The position numbers were made by a program, and so were the translations under genes. This document shows, piece after piece, positions 36,884 through 49,089 of a stretch of 64,000 nucleotides of DNA (within the stretch, counting starts at the first letter, position 1; each line of letters starts with the position of its first letter). The stretch spans positions 30,024,249 to 30,088,248 of the forward strand of contig NC_090283.1 of assembly GCF_037392515.1 (NCBI RefSeq). Reading direction: 5' to 3'. The DNA is from Haliotis asinina (Eukaryota > Mollusca > Gastropoda > Lepetellida > Haliotidae). The notes under the pieces were generated by a model. It saw nothing but the letters and a program-made list of their open reading frames with translations. It searched no databases and had not been told where the DNA came from.

Positions 36884-37560
36884 AAAGGTCACATGCAACA
36901 AAAAAATCAAACATAATTAAAACACATTTATCACTTATCCATGACATTTAATATACATTGCTGCTTTATAAGAAACTAATAAATAAAATTATAAGCGTAC
37001 AATCGCGATTCAAAAGTGCAATATTTTGTACTTGGGCTTACTTCCCCCGAAACGAAGCCCCTCGGGAGACCGAACCCAGTCATAGCGGCTGCCTGTGCAC
37101 TCAAGTGTAACGACGACTTCCGATTGGCTGTTTCATTTGCTGATATGCTGAGGGTTCATTGTGTGTACAGAAAGATGATCTGTTTGATTGGCATTTTAGA
37201 AGTATAGCGAGTCACAAGAAAGTAACATTCTTTATGGATAACAACTCCTTTTTGTGTACTTGATGCGCCGTTTCAGTATGGATTCATATACTGTTGTCAA
37301 ACAAAATCATATACACTTAAAGAAGTCGTTATCCATGAAGAATGTATATAGCGATGTTGGGTTTTGAAAATACATGTTCTCTGAATTTGCGCTCGATCCA
37401 ATCAAAAATCATGTCAGTAGAGATGGTAAATTACTGCGTGGCTGGAATCTGTCATTCGTCCAAGTACAAAGCAGGACTTGAAACTGACAAGGGTTTGCAC
37501 CAGTTTCCGTCAGATCCAGTCATCCGAAAGAAATGGATGTAGTTTGTTTGCAACCCACAC
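36884..37560 (+). mobile_element. THAP-domain element fragment with hairpin
   Basis: A plus-strand frame (ATG at 37423, stop at 37540-37542) reads MVNYCVAGICHSSKY and then LHQFPSDPVIRKKWM. This is the start of a THAP zinc finger: C-x4-C, the HxFP motif and KKW. The rest of the C2CH domain, with its later Cys and His, is cut off by the stop. An imperfect 34-bp inverted repeat (37225-37258 and 37312-37345) lies just upstream. The left end TTAAAGGTCACATGCAAC at 36883 could be a terminal repeat next to a TTAA-like site, as in Kolobok elements, but I found no matching right end. It could instead be an exon of a host THAP gene. The element family is unsure; the THAP call is fairly sure. Confidence 0.55.
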
Positions 37561-38235
37561 ATGTCATGTGTATCACACGTGCCTAATTACATAATGTGGC
37601 AGAGACTGGACTCGGGTGCATGAGTCATAAATCAACTTATTTTCTTTATGTCGTATAGTCTGGTAGGTGTTAAGTTCAGATTGCATGTGGTCATTGATTG
37701 AAGCTGTGTACTGCATGTTGTCTTTAGCAGACAGGCAGGCAGACATATAGGTGTGAATAAACCAGACACTGAGCTTTCTCTTAGACAGAGACTGCTTACC
37801 ACAATCAAACCTTATTTTATCGTCACTTCAGAATTCATTCGTTTTAGCCTTTTTGTGCTGAAACACAAGTCCATTTTGCATCGTGAGACCTAAAACATAT
37901 GCTAAGTGACACATATCATAGTCCAAAAGAATGCGTTTCTTCAGGGAGATCAACCAGGAACATATTATTTGTGACGTGACTGCAGTCTGCCCTGTCGTCG
38001 ACTGTTGTGCATGAACGATATGTAGGACTGGCTGTTGTAAAGAGTTAACGACACTAGGGATCACTGAGACAGATCTATTCACTCAGGACTAGATATTCAG
38101 GTGTGTAGATCACTGGAAGGTAGCTCAGGGTGTGGGAGACGCAGATCAAGTAAACGTGTGTTATGCAGTTTGTGAAGTTAGGTAGCTCAAGATGCTTGTT
38201 TTGATGCATTTGAGTGAAGTACAAGCGACATGAGA
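37561..38235. other. Non-coding spacer
   Basis: No gene seen. It contains one echo of a dispersed short motif at about 37692 and a diverged copy of 36010-36190 at 37945-38070. Confidence 0.5.
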
Positions 38236-38239
38236 TCCT

Positions 38240-38830
38240 ATGTCTCTTTTTATCTCTCCATCCTTCCCTCTCCTCGTCTCCCACCTTAACCACAGCGGTT
38301 TCTCCCACATGTACCTATCCTTCCTGTTGAGGTACAGATCTCTCCCTTCTATTACCAAACTTTCTCTCATTCAGGTACGCGCGTCTCCACCTATTCTCCC
38401 AATACACACACGTCACTCCTACCTGTAGCCACCTTTCCTCCCACCACACATCTGTCACTTCTTCCTGTATACACCTCACCTACTACCTCTATATACCTCT
38501 CCTCCAACTACCCACCTGTCACTTTTACCTGCATCTACCTCTCCTCCCACTACACACCTGTCACTCATACCTTTATCTACCTCTCCTCCAACTACACACC
38601 TGTGACTTCTACCTTTATCTACCTCTCCACCCACTACACACCTGTCCCTCCTACCTTTATCCAGCTCTCCTCCAACTACACACCTGTCACTTCTACCTTT
38701 AGCTACCTCTCCACCCACTACACACCTGTCCCTCCTACCTCCTACCTGTATCCAGCTCTCCTCCTACTATACACCTGTCACTCCTACCTGTATCCACCTC
38801 TCTAACTACATAAACGTCCTTCTTATCTGT
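38240..38830. repeat. 42-bp pyrimidine-rich minisatellite (copy B, about 10-12 units)
   Basis: It has the same unit as 18014-22340 (ACTACACACCTGTCACTCCT, ACCTTTATCTACCTCTCCTC). The minus-strand frame again gives the 14-residue repeat around DRCVVGGEVDKGRS. It ends at the same distance before the TRIM gene as in copy A but is about seven times shorter. Its left flank differs from that of copy A, so the duplication junction lies in or near this repeat. Confidence 0.93.
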
Positions 38831-38948
38831 AATTCCCTCTCCTGTTACCCCTTATTTCCTGTCACCCTTCCCTTTACCTGCACTCCCTGCTACTCCCTGA
38901 TCCGACCTATGACAGTTTGACTATCCTTCTCCATCATCTTTACCCCTA

Positions 38949-38965
38949 ATGATACAGCGTATCAT
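38949..38965. promoter_or_regulatory. Palindrome upstream of TRIM copy B
   Basis: This is the same ATGATACAGCGTATCAT as in copy A, about 310 bp before the start codon. The function is inferred only from symmetry and conservation. Confidence 0.35.
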
Positions 38966-39145
38966 CCTGTTGTATGTCCTTTTAATATCTGCATTCTAAC
39001 TGTAAAATATTTGTTTCAAATTCAGTGTTGTTTCCTGCACGTTGTCACAAAGATTGGTCACTCGTTATAATGTGATACAGTGGGACTGGCGGTGTTTTAA
39101 TGCATTTTTTCTCTGTTCAAGTTTGGGTGCGGAATTAGAGACCAG

Positions 39146-39262
39146 GTAATTCGTGGAGTCAGTATACCATTCTTGATAAACTATTCCTATTATTGAATTG
39201 AAGATATGTTATAGACTGCACTATTCTCGCTGGAACAGAGACAGTGACATTATCTGTTTCAG
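39146..39262 (+). other. Probable 5' UTR intron of TRIM copy B
   Basis: Donor GAGACCAG/GTAATT at 39145/39146 and acceptor TATCTGTTTCAG ending at 39262 frame a 117-nt intron that ends one base before ATG. The same pair exists in copy A (22668-22784). An upstream non-coding exon is therefore likely; its start is not determined. Confidence 0.5.
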
Positions 39263-39263
39263 A

Positions 39264-42200
39264 ATGGACGCCTTCCCCAAGTGTTCTGTCTGCCAGCAGC
39301 AGTTTACCTTGAAAGGTCCAGCTCCATACCTACTGCCCTGTCTACACGCCGTTTGTGAGACGTGTCTGACATCTGCAGCTGGTGGTGTGATATCATGCTC
39401 TACATGTCAGAGGGAAGTCCACCTCACAGACATAACCCTCCAGAAGGATGTAGTGAGACAGAAGGAAATATTCCATCTAACAGCCAAACATCGCCCCACA
39501 GAGCTTCTCTGTACACATGAAGATGACGGCAACCAGGCTGTGTGTTGGTGTCAGGAGTGTGAGGAGTTACTCTGTGAATACTGCCAGAACATGCACAACA
39601 GTTTTAAAGCTACCAGACGACATGTTGTGGAAAGCATCGTGGACGCAGCACCGGGAAGCATAAATACTAAACCCATCTGCAAACTTCACAATCCTTATCC
39701 TCTCGAATATTTTGACAAAAGCTGCAACATTTTAATCTGTGCCAAATGCAGACTTGGTGACCATGCTGAGCACGACATTGGTGATGTAGATGTGGCTGCT
39801 GATGCTGCTAGAGGACGAATAGAAGAACATGAGAAGAGCATGTCTGCACATCATACTTCTCACAAAGCACATGTGAAGAATATCAGCAAAGTTATAAATG
39901 ACACAAAGAAGACAAGCAGCGCTCTTAAGGAGGCCATCCACCACACTTTCCATTCTCTGAGGACACAACTCGATCAAAGAGAGAAGGAACTGGTCATCGA
40001 GCTTGAGAATCAGACGAAGCAGGGCCTGTCAAATCTGCACACCGAGCAAGTTACCTCTGAAGGTGAGAGTAAACGAAGCAAGTGGATTTCAGACTATATC
40101 AACACCGTTCTCAAATATGCTTCAAACTCGGACTTTCTCACACTGGAGAGTTCAATACAAGACAACACGAAGACGCAACTTCCACCAGAGAGGCACAGGA
40201 CACCTGCAGCCAAATTCAACACGAGAGGTCTGGATAAACTGAAATCCGACATCTGTGCCTTCGGATCTGTCAATGGACATGTTTCCACATCTGATAAGCA
40301 CACACTTACAGGTGCTTACTTCTTACTTTAAGAAAACGTCTTAATGTTTACAGTAACACCGATAGAACTTTGTCAAACATGAAAAAGTTTGAAACATTTT
40401 CTTATATTTTCCTATTATATAGTGCCCCCGTAAAATGGCTTATGGACGCTGTATGTAGACATTTCCAATAACAATAATTCAGTGAAACATTTAAATCAGT
40501 TGAGGAAGCATTTGCTGGTTATCATGACATAAAAGGCTTGATTAATGAACAGCTGTAGGTTATCTTACAGACAGAGGTACACAGACCCCCGAGTTCCATT
40601 TAATTGACACGAAGGACGCACACAAGCAGGTAAGTACTTGTTAGTCTGTAGGCAAGCGTATATACGTCGCGTTGTTTATTAGGTAAGTAACATCAACACT
40701 TTACGATGTACATATAATGTTCGCATTGTCTGTAAACTGAGCTTGTATATTAGAGCTGAAACATGCCAATGTGAATCTAAGATCGCGACATTGGGTTTTT
40801 TTTTATTTCGTTTCAAGGTGAAGTCCCTGGAGGCTGTCAACGTTTCAACACCACTGCCACAGTTTGGTAAGGTTATTTTTCATTACCTTGAAAACATTTA
40901 TGAAATAGAAAATAACAAAATTAAAAACACTACTGTTTATGTCTCGTTTTTTTCTGATGCTATGTTTCAGAATGGATACATAGCTATTCTGATATATATC
41001 AGAAACACATTCCCAAACATCCTTATGATTTGAATAGAAATATTAACGAATGGTCACAAGTTAACGACACTAGCAAATACATAGCTTGGTAATCAACATT
41101 CGGGTTTTGTACAAGATGTTATCCTGGTATTGTGATATGTGTACACATAATGGACAAGGATCCTTCATATTATAATTACCCGACAGCAGTCACATTTTGT
41201 GCAAAATCTTCACTATTAAATAGACCCAGACGTGTCGTTGAAATGGTATGCTAAGATGGAATACCTCCCAAGTCCTGAACACCTAACTTGCTCTTTATTT
41301 GTTCATGTCTGTAAGTAGTGTTGGTTTTGTTCTTTAATCCTGAAATATTTTACAGATGCGAGGAGTAAAACCTACAGTCTGGAAACAGAAACAAGGACCA
41401 CGTTGACACTGCTGTGTGAGTCACGTCAGTTTCGTGATTGTTCACGTTACACTACTGATGTACGCCCTTCTCAAACGCGATAGGTTACTGGCTCTGTCCT
41501 AGCGTGCAACCACGGGGATGTTGTACAGGACGCTGCTGAAATACTTTCACACTGAGCGCTTTCAGTATCACTGAAATCCATTGGGAGCCCCAATTTTAGT
41601 GTCGGACATTCTCTTATCAAAGACATGGGACTGGTTATAATGCGTGTATGTTTTCCATCGTCGCACTGCATGGTAAGGCATTGGATTTAAACTCATTAAA
41701 GCTTTGGCTCCTGGGGTTTGAGGGTGCGAGGTGTACCATCTCTAAGGATAAAGGTCCAGAGGGGCTTGAGGTGTTGGGAAGTATGGGGTTGGGGGGGTGC
41801 GGGGTATACCATGTGCAAGGATAAAGATACAGAGAGCTTGAGGTGTCAGGAAGGAGTCCACTTGTGACCGGCTGTAACAACCTTGTGCGCAGACTCTTCC
41901 AGTGTTGTCACAACCCCTAGTGTACAGTACACCAACGGCAGTACATTTGTACAAAGTACTGTGACTATGTGTCCCAATCCACCCAGGTGTAAATGGGTAC
42001 CTCATGTGGATGTGAAAACCGGAATAACTTGGTGCACCTAATAACTGCAAGAGTTGTATAATCCCCAGGGAGTTGAGATTGACAATCAAGTCAGGGCCGT
42101 AGTTGCCTTTCCTTAATAAGGTGGCCACTATCAACGTTAAAAGAATCTTATGTCAAAACTTTGATGCATGAAAAAGTAACTTGTTAAATATTCCCCCTTG

Positions 42201-44176
42201 GAGACTATACTTAAAGAGCATTTATGCATGATAAGTTAATATGCATAAATAATGCGTTGCCCATATATAATAAAGAGATTGTATAATTTTGTGTTTTTAA
42301 GCAGGAGTAAACGTTGAAACTGCAAGGTCAGTATTCAGTGGAGGTTATAGCTTTATTTGCATGAGTATTTTTGGAATGAATTTAACAAGCTGATGACGTC
42401 ACTTTCGCCATTCGCAGGTGTAAAAAGTCTCTTTGGCTTTCGTCAGACATGATCTTCGATTACTTAAATGTCAGTTATGTAAAAGTAACTCCAGGGAGTC
42501 CTCCAGGGAAAATTGTATATTGTTGATAAACTTTGTTTCGTCATTTCTGTTAACATTTTGAACGTATTGTTATCTTATTACGTGTATTTATATTGTGTGA
42601 TGATCGATTACCTGTGACAGTCTTTGTCAAAGTAAACAGTGAGATGAGCGCCTTAGCTTATAACAGTAACATGTGCGATGTCCGCTACAGTGGACGTTAT
42701 ACTTAAAGAGAATTTATGCTTCATAAGCCAATATGCCTAAATAATGAGTTTTTCCATATATCAAGCAGATAATACAATTTAGTGTTTTCAAGCCGGAATA
42801 TTATACATATTTGATAAACACTGTAATGAACTGTGTAAATATATACGAATATGATCAATTTGAAATCTGTCAGCTGTTAAAATATTTAGTGTTGGAATTA
42901 TAAACAGTGTTGGAATTATAAATAATCACATTTTCTAGTCAATACATATCACGCGACAACCTGTGTCCCGCCCAGCGAGTGTGTTCAGACTGTGGTCAGT
43001 GATTGAAGCAGACGTAGAAGTTACCTGTTGATACAGTGTCTGTTGAACACTCAACGATGTAAAAATATCGTCAAACAACTACTTTGTAGGTGGTATTTTT
43101 TACTAAATCGTAAAAGAAGAGTTTTGAATACAAACAATGATAGTTTTATCATGATATGAACTTTATACAAATGGGTTTTCAAGGCGGCAAGTGTCTATTT
43201 CTGACTACAGACAGCGAACCAGCTCAACTAACAAATTCTGACAAAATGTTTCATGGAGTGTTTATTTCATTGTCAATCAGTGTAAAAACATTTAGAATAC
43301 CCATACAAATATTTTTACAGCGTTATAATATCTATTTATATCACAGTTATGACACAATTCACACACAGACGAAAATGACAGCCGATATTCAGTGCGCTCT
43401 TTTGTAAACACTGAAACGAGGTTGACAATAAAATGTCTAACTTGTTGTCTGAAGTCGGGAAATTTGTTAAACTGTAAACAAAATGTGTATTTCCAGGTCC
43501 TCAACTACAACTGGACGCTGCTCGAGCCAACACAGACATGTGCCATGTAACTACAGACGGTGAGCTGGTCAACTCGCCACCCGCCATACAACACAGACAC
43601 AGCGGCAGGTTACGGAAATATCAGGGTACATGTGTCACCATCCCCATCCCCCTTCCTCCATCCCCCACTACTGTCGCCCCTGCCTCACACACCACACAGT
43701 ACTGGGAGACACACTCTAGGGTGGGTGTGGTGAGTAGAGGGTGGCCTCTTGTCCTGGAGGTGGGTATGGTGGAGGAGAGTCAGTTGGACAGAAAGATGTA
43801 TGTTTATCTACAGCGCCGCTCCTGGTGTGTCAGTGTAGGGAGCTGTATCACACACCGGGGGAGTCTCTGTACCAGGGTGTGGCCGCAGGGGGAGGAGGGG
43901 AAGTGTTACAGTAACACAATGTCTAACACACTCGGCACACAGGCCACCCTCCACTATGGCGTTGTGCTGGATGTGGGGAGGGGGAGACTCGCCTTCATCG
44001 ACCTGGACAGAGAGGTTGTTTTAGCCAAGGTGGATGTTGAGTGGAGGGAGTCTCTTCTTCCCGTGTTTGCTGCTGGGCTGCCAGATGACTACACAGTCAA
44101 CATGAAGGTGATAAGTGGGGCAGATATCATCATGACTGACACCAAGAAGTCACTTATCTATGACGCCTTGAATTAG
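39264..44176 (+). CDS. TRIM-type protein: RING, two B-boxes, coiled coil, SPRY-like domain (631 aa)
   Basis: Five coding exons: 39264-40311, 40571-40629, 40818-40866, 41356-41415 and 43497-44176. All borders are AG and GT. The joined frame is open throughout and its 1896 nt divide by three, which strongly supports the model. RING at residues 7-48: C7, C10, C26, H28, C31, C34, C45, C48. First B-box about 83-120 (C83, H85, C96, C99, C104, C107, H120). Second B-box 139-170 (C139, H142, D151 in place of the usual Cys, C154, C159, C162, H167, H170). Coiled coil about 175-290. The last exon has a proline-rich stretch (455-467) and then a SPRY-like fold from Y474 (YWETHSRVG, SWCVSVG, HYGVVLDVGRGRLAFIDLDR). 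TRIM proteins are usually RING E3 ubiquitin ligases, and SPRY domains bind targets, often in innate immunity; that role is inferred. If intron 1 were not removed, the frame would stop at 40331 after the coiled coil. Copy A is its dead duplicate. Confidence 0.9.
41910..42140 (-). repeat. SINE-like dispersed repeat in an intron of TRIM copy B
   Basis: Contains CCACCCAGGTGTAAATGGGT followed by ACC. It is the counterpart of the repeat at 25372-25610 and predates the duplication. Confidence 0.4.
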
Positions 44177-44183
44177 ACAGTAA

Positions 44184-44189
44184 AATAAA
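44184..44189 (+). terminator. Polyadenylation signal of TRIM copy B
   Basis: AATAAA lies eight bases after the stop codon, so the 3' UTR would be very short. Copy A has the same arrangement. Confidence 0.6.
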
Positions 44190-45120
44190 CATGACATTGT
44201 GTAAATATGTAAGTGTGATTTATTTATTTAAACTGTCAAATGTAATTGTAGTGATTGAGGCCCACGTATAAGTTGTCTGTCTATGTGTTGTTTGCTGTGT
44301 ACAAGAATGTAACGAGGTCAGCTAAATCTGTTGTTTTTCTACTTGATTGGATTCTGTGGGATGTTACAAACATTTTGCATCCACACATGACTATTGGTAT
44401 GATTAATATTCTGCTGTAGTTGACCAATTTATCATACATTTCATACATGTCTGGAAATGGCACAACAAATAACTGAATCCACAAGTTCATCAAAAGCTGT
44501 TTCAAATCATGAATTTATTACCGTATTTGGTTTCTACTCTGTAATGTAAATGTTTTAAATCCCCACATGAACAGTTGTGATGAAATTGTTGTCGTTGTGA
44601 ATCCACACACGTCACATTTGATGTCAGTGAAGAGATGTGGTGAAAGTGATTGAAGCGGTCACAGAATGTCCTCGTGTAAGTCGCATATTCCGAAACACAA
44701 TCAAGTTCACAGAATCTTTTGTTTCTCTAATTAGCTGGGTTTTGTTGTTAGTAAGACGTGTTTCAAATCCACACATGACTAGTTTACAGATTAAATAAGT
44801 TAGAAATCTCGGACTTCGAGGGGCACAAATCACTGTTTTCTCACCAGGTATCTCGCCGTTTGCAGAAGGTGACAAGAGATAGTGCTGCCATCTGTGAAAA
44901 AGGCGGAAATAAGCTTGTAGCATTATTTTTAAGCATTTCTGAACACTTGATAGTTCTGAACTAGTGGTAAAATCAAAATTATGTTTTATTTGGGGGTACA
45001 TTTTATCAGTACCATACCTATTCCTTTCTGGGATTCGAACCCACAATCTCAGAAAGAGTCATCTATAAAGAGCGCTTGTTAAATCATTTCTTTTACTTAA
45101 ACAGATGTGAAGGTCAATGC
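44190..45120. other. 3' flank of TRIM copy B
   Basis: Matches 27300-28237. It contains two copies of the dispersed GTGATTGAAGC motif (44251, 44646). No gene seen. Confidence 0.55.
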
Positions 45121-45275
45121 TGAGTGAGTGGGTATGGTTTTAAGCCGCTTTTAGCTAAATTCCAGCACTATCACCTCGGGGACACAAGAATTGGCTTTCG
45201 CATGTTGTATCCATGTGGGGAATCAAACCAGGGTCATCGGCGTGACGAACGAACGCCTTAACCACTAGGTCACCC
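45121..45275 (-). mobile_element. tRNA-derived SINE
   Basis: This is the same insertion as 28238-28394: TGAGTGAGTGGGTATGGTTT at the tail and CGTGACGAACGAACGCCTTA near the head. Confidence 0.8.
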
Positions 45276-47132
45276 AAAAGATCACTGGGGGCTCATGAAT
45301 TACGTGTGTTCTGAAATAATAAGTTTGTAGCTGGACACAACTGAAAACAACAGAAACTGACTTTAAGTGTTTTACCGTGTAATAATAATCGACGTGTAAC
45401 AGTTCAAGTCTAAACATACAACAAATATCCACATTTGGAACTGCATAGGACTATTGTATACTGTTTCTTTTAGCTGTAACTGAGCATGATGCAGTCTTCA
45501 ATAATCCCTGCCCTGTTACATTTGTGTAGAAACTTTCAATGCCTATATCCATTTTTAACTCTGCAGGGTTGGTGCGTTGTCTAACATTATATCAGACGAT
45601 CAAAAACTAGAGTGAGTCAGTGAGTCATTACCTTCCTTTAAACTGATATTATATTCGATGCACTAAAGTCTATTTGTGGACGAGTTATACATGTTTTAAA
45701 ATACAACGTTTCAGCAACAGATTTAGGGTTATGAGTTTCGGTTTTTTTTCCTGGATTGTGTATGTGCTGGTGAGGTATTATTAAAAGCAAAGTGTTGCTT
45801 GTTTACCAAATTCTTAGGAAAACACGTACCCCCTGACCCATCAACAACTAAACTTCATACAGTACAACTATTACTACTCTTACGATGTCAGCCATGTTCT
45901 AGGATATAACCCTACTCTAATGTATACGGCTTACATTTGATGCTCAATTAACTCATTACAGGTGCAGTTAGTTGTAGTATCATGACATTTCTCGTGACAA
46001 TGGTAAGTTTTTAATCCAAGATTGGTTTTGCAATTCTAGAGCGTATGTTGTGAATTCTGGTCATGTTTCATAATGTCAACAGGGTGGCCAATTGAAAGCA
46101 AGTAAGGGATGTTCATTTGTCAACAAACCAAAGACAGATAAAAAGATCTTCCAATAATATAATGAGTCAAACTAGAAACTTCTCAATCATATATCAATTA
46201 ATATACTATCCATCAAAACTTTAGAATCACTTATAGAACTGACTATATGTCGTGTACATGTATATACATTTGGTTACATCCAAGACCAATTTCTCCACTA
46301 ACTTTGGGGAACCAACTGCAAACCATATAGATGTGAAATGCATTAGGATCATGCATCAAATTGCTGAAAGGCATGTGCAAATATCTTGGATGTGAGCAGC
46401 TGTATTTTGATGTAAAGGTTTGGCTACTGGACAGTCAACATTAAAGCAAATTATCACTGCTATAGGATATCAGTCTTGAAAAGTGTGTATCACAACAGAA
46501 CTGATTTCATTACAGTGAGAAGCAACCAAATCATACTCTAAATTATACTATATATTTAATATTATAATTGTCAATGTAATGACACAGTGTTTGGGTATAA
46601 AACAACATCTAATTTACATCTAGGCTTAGACTAGTCATCATGAGCTTTAAAACTGTATCAGAAATAAGTCTGTTACATATAAATACTTTGATCTAATATA
46701 TTTTCTTTTACTACCATTTTCACTCATTCTCAGTGAACAGTTCTTGAATACATGATTGTAATATATCAAAATCACAAGATTATTAGAACTATGACACACT
46801 GATTCATTGCCATCAAATAGGTCACATCAGTAGGTCGTTGATTACATAGTATTGTGATCGTTGCATTATGTCTGTTGTCATAGTAACAGGCTACTCAGTT
46901 TCATGATTTATTGAACTCATGACAATAATCGTTTCAACGGTACGAATTGGCTTAACAGTACATCAGCTCATGTGTAAACATTATTTTGAACAGTGTGGAC
47001 TATACAAAATCTAATTTAGAACAGTTGACTGAGTTAAGCGGCTACATTAACACTAGTGGGTCTGAACCTTTCATGGGTTGTACAGAAATCATCAAATAAG
47101 AGGCGAAAATAAAATGTCAAGCCACAGGAAAT
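45276..47132. other. Non-coding part of the duplication
   Basis: Matches copy A without its 1.26-kb insertion; the join is at about 45625-45630 (GTGAGTCATTACC). It includes 46427-46890, the second of three copies of an AT-rich block. No gene seen. Confidence 0.55.
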
Positions 47133-47830
47133 TAAATCTGATGTGATGTTCAGTAAATGGCCACCCCGTGTGTTCACAACTGCCAAGCGCCGCCTCCTGA
47201 TGCCTGTAAAAACATTACTTGGGAGTCGGCGAAATTGTTCCTGCAAAGCAGCACCAACATCCATCAAATCCCCGGGTTGGTTCGGGAGAGTACACGGACA
47301 TGTGCTATGTGCATCCCAGTTGTACTCGATTGTATTGAGATCAGGTGATCTTGACGGCCAGTCAAGAACGTTGATTCCTGCGTTCTCCAGGTAATTCCTC
47401 TTCAAGTTGGTTGTGCGGGGTCCGGCATTGTTGCTTTGCAAGTGCACACCTAGACACTGTGCTGCCATAAATGGAATAATTTTGGGGGCTAGCACCTGGT
47501 CACGGTAAACTGAAGCATTAAGATTCCCATACATAACCAGAAGTTGGTAATAGGCAATCCCACAGAAAGCACCCCCGAACCATGGCACTCCGCCCCCAAA
47601 ACTGTCACCTTCCTGTATAACGTTCATGGCGTCGAAACAGCACTCTCGCCACTGATGACAACTCGATTCCTGTCTGTCTGAGACCATCGGAGGTGTCGAC
47701 GGACCCACTGCAAAAGCTGACGTCGATGTAATGGCGTCAAAATGGTTCCAGTATGGTCGTCGAACACCAGGATGAGCTGTCGGTTTCAGATGTTTTGTGC
47801 CGACAATGGACCACTAAGCAGCCCATTTCT
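47133..47830 (-). mobile_element. Tc1-like transposase remnant, catalytic half (copy B)
   Basis: On the minus strand, one long frame reads GGGVPWFGGAF, YGNLNASVYRDQVLAPKIIP, NAGPRTT, INVLDWPSRSPDLNTIEYNW and RRRRLAVVNTRGGH. These are the DDE-domain signatures of Tc1 transposases up to the usual C-terminal RGGH. The residue equivalent to the second catalytic Asp (DNARPHT in the family) is Asn. Upstream of about 47700 the match (LTPLHRRQLLQW) continues in another frame. The N-terminal DNA-binding half is not seen and the copy is dead. Confidence 0.87.
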
Positions 47831-47849
47831 GCTTCTGTAGCTAAAGTTG

Positions 47850-48817
47850 GGTATTGCCACGATATTCACATTCCGACAGATTGTGATATGTGTTGGCATG
47901 TGGAAGTGTAACAGATGGTTTAAGGTAATTAAAGTACTGTTTCGTTTCTTTCGAAACAATGCCATGCAATGACCACTGCAAGGAGTCAGATGTGATTGTA
48001 CATGAGATCAACTGAAAGTGCTTCCAAATCCACTCTGAAGATTTGAACGCGAGAATATTCTTCCGCAGCGGCGTCCGTCAATTTGGTTTCTTTATCCTAC
48101 GACGACTGCCAGTAACAATCTATCTTTTCATTTATATGGTTTAAAAGTCACGCACGTACAATTATATGACCAAAAACATTCTAAAACCTATTGACGTGTA
48201 ATATTATAAAGGAAATACAAACATTCTCGGTATTTTTACGACATCACGAAAATTACGCATCGGGTGAACAGTTTCAGGAAAGGTGTACCGCAATATACCG
48301 TATTGTGAAGTTGAAACTGCAATATACCCGCTAACTGGTATATTACCGCCTACCCCTACACGTAGCCATCAAAAACAACTTTTACAAAAATGACGTAAAA
48401 CAATTTGACGACCCTACACCTGTGACGTCACACGAGCTCGACCTGACCTTGGCCGATCAGCAGTGGTGCCTGTTTGTTGCAGTTTGTTCACTCACTAGGC
48501 AACTTGTTTAATGTCTTTATATCTGAATATGTCTTTGATGTTCTGTCCAGAGATCATCCTCCAATGGTTTCACATTTTCCTGTACTAACAGCAGATCACC
48601 AGCTTCTGTTTTGTTTTGGAAAACATTCGTAAATTCAGTTTTGGCAAGATAAAATTCGGCAACAGACAATTTACCTTAGGTATCTGTAAAACGGGATTTT
48701 TTCAAGAAACATGCCCATAAGAAAACTGAAAGGACGAACAGCAGTAAAGACAAGGGGGAACATATTTGTTGAGAATAGTGAGCTGAATAAATCACAGCGT
48801 ACAACTTTCTTCAAAAT
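47850..48817. other. Non-coding part of the duplication
   Basis: Matches 32400-33430 in copy A but carries only one arm of the inverted repeat found there. No gene seen. Confidence 0.5.
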
Positions 48818-48940
48818 AGAGGAGCGGTGTAGCCCTATGGGTAAATCGTCAGCGGAGACCCGGGTTTGAATCCCAACATGGATACAATGTGTGACGCCCA
48901 TTTCTGGTGTTCCCTGATATTGCTGGAATATTGATGAAAT
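48818..48940 (+). mobile_element. tRNA-derived SINE fragment
   Basis: This is the same insertion as 33431-33551, with the B-box-like GGTTTGAATCCC and no 3' tail. Confidence 0.8.
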
Positions 48941-49089
48941 GCCGAAATTGATTCGATATTGTTTTCATTCATATGACTCTTGAATTTTGTGCAACCACTG
49001 CACAGAGTCAATATGTTGGATGGAAATACTGGGAGAATACATCAACAGAAAGTGGTTAGCTGTGGAAACCATGCATAAAGTTAATCAAA

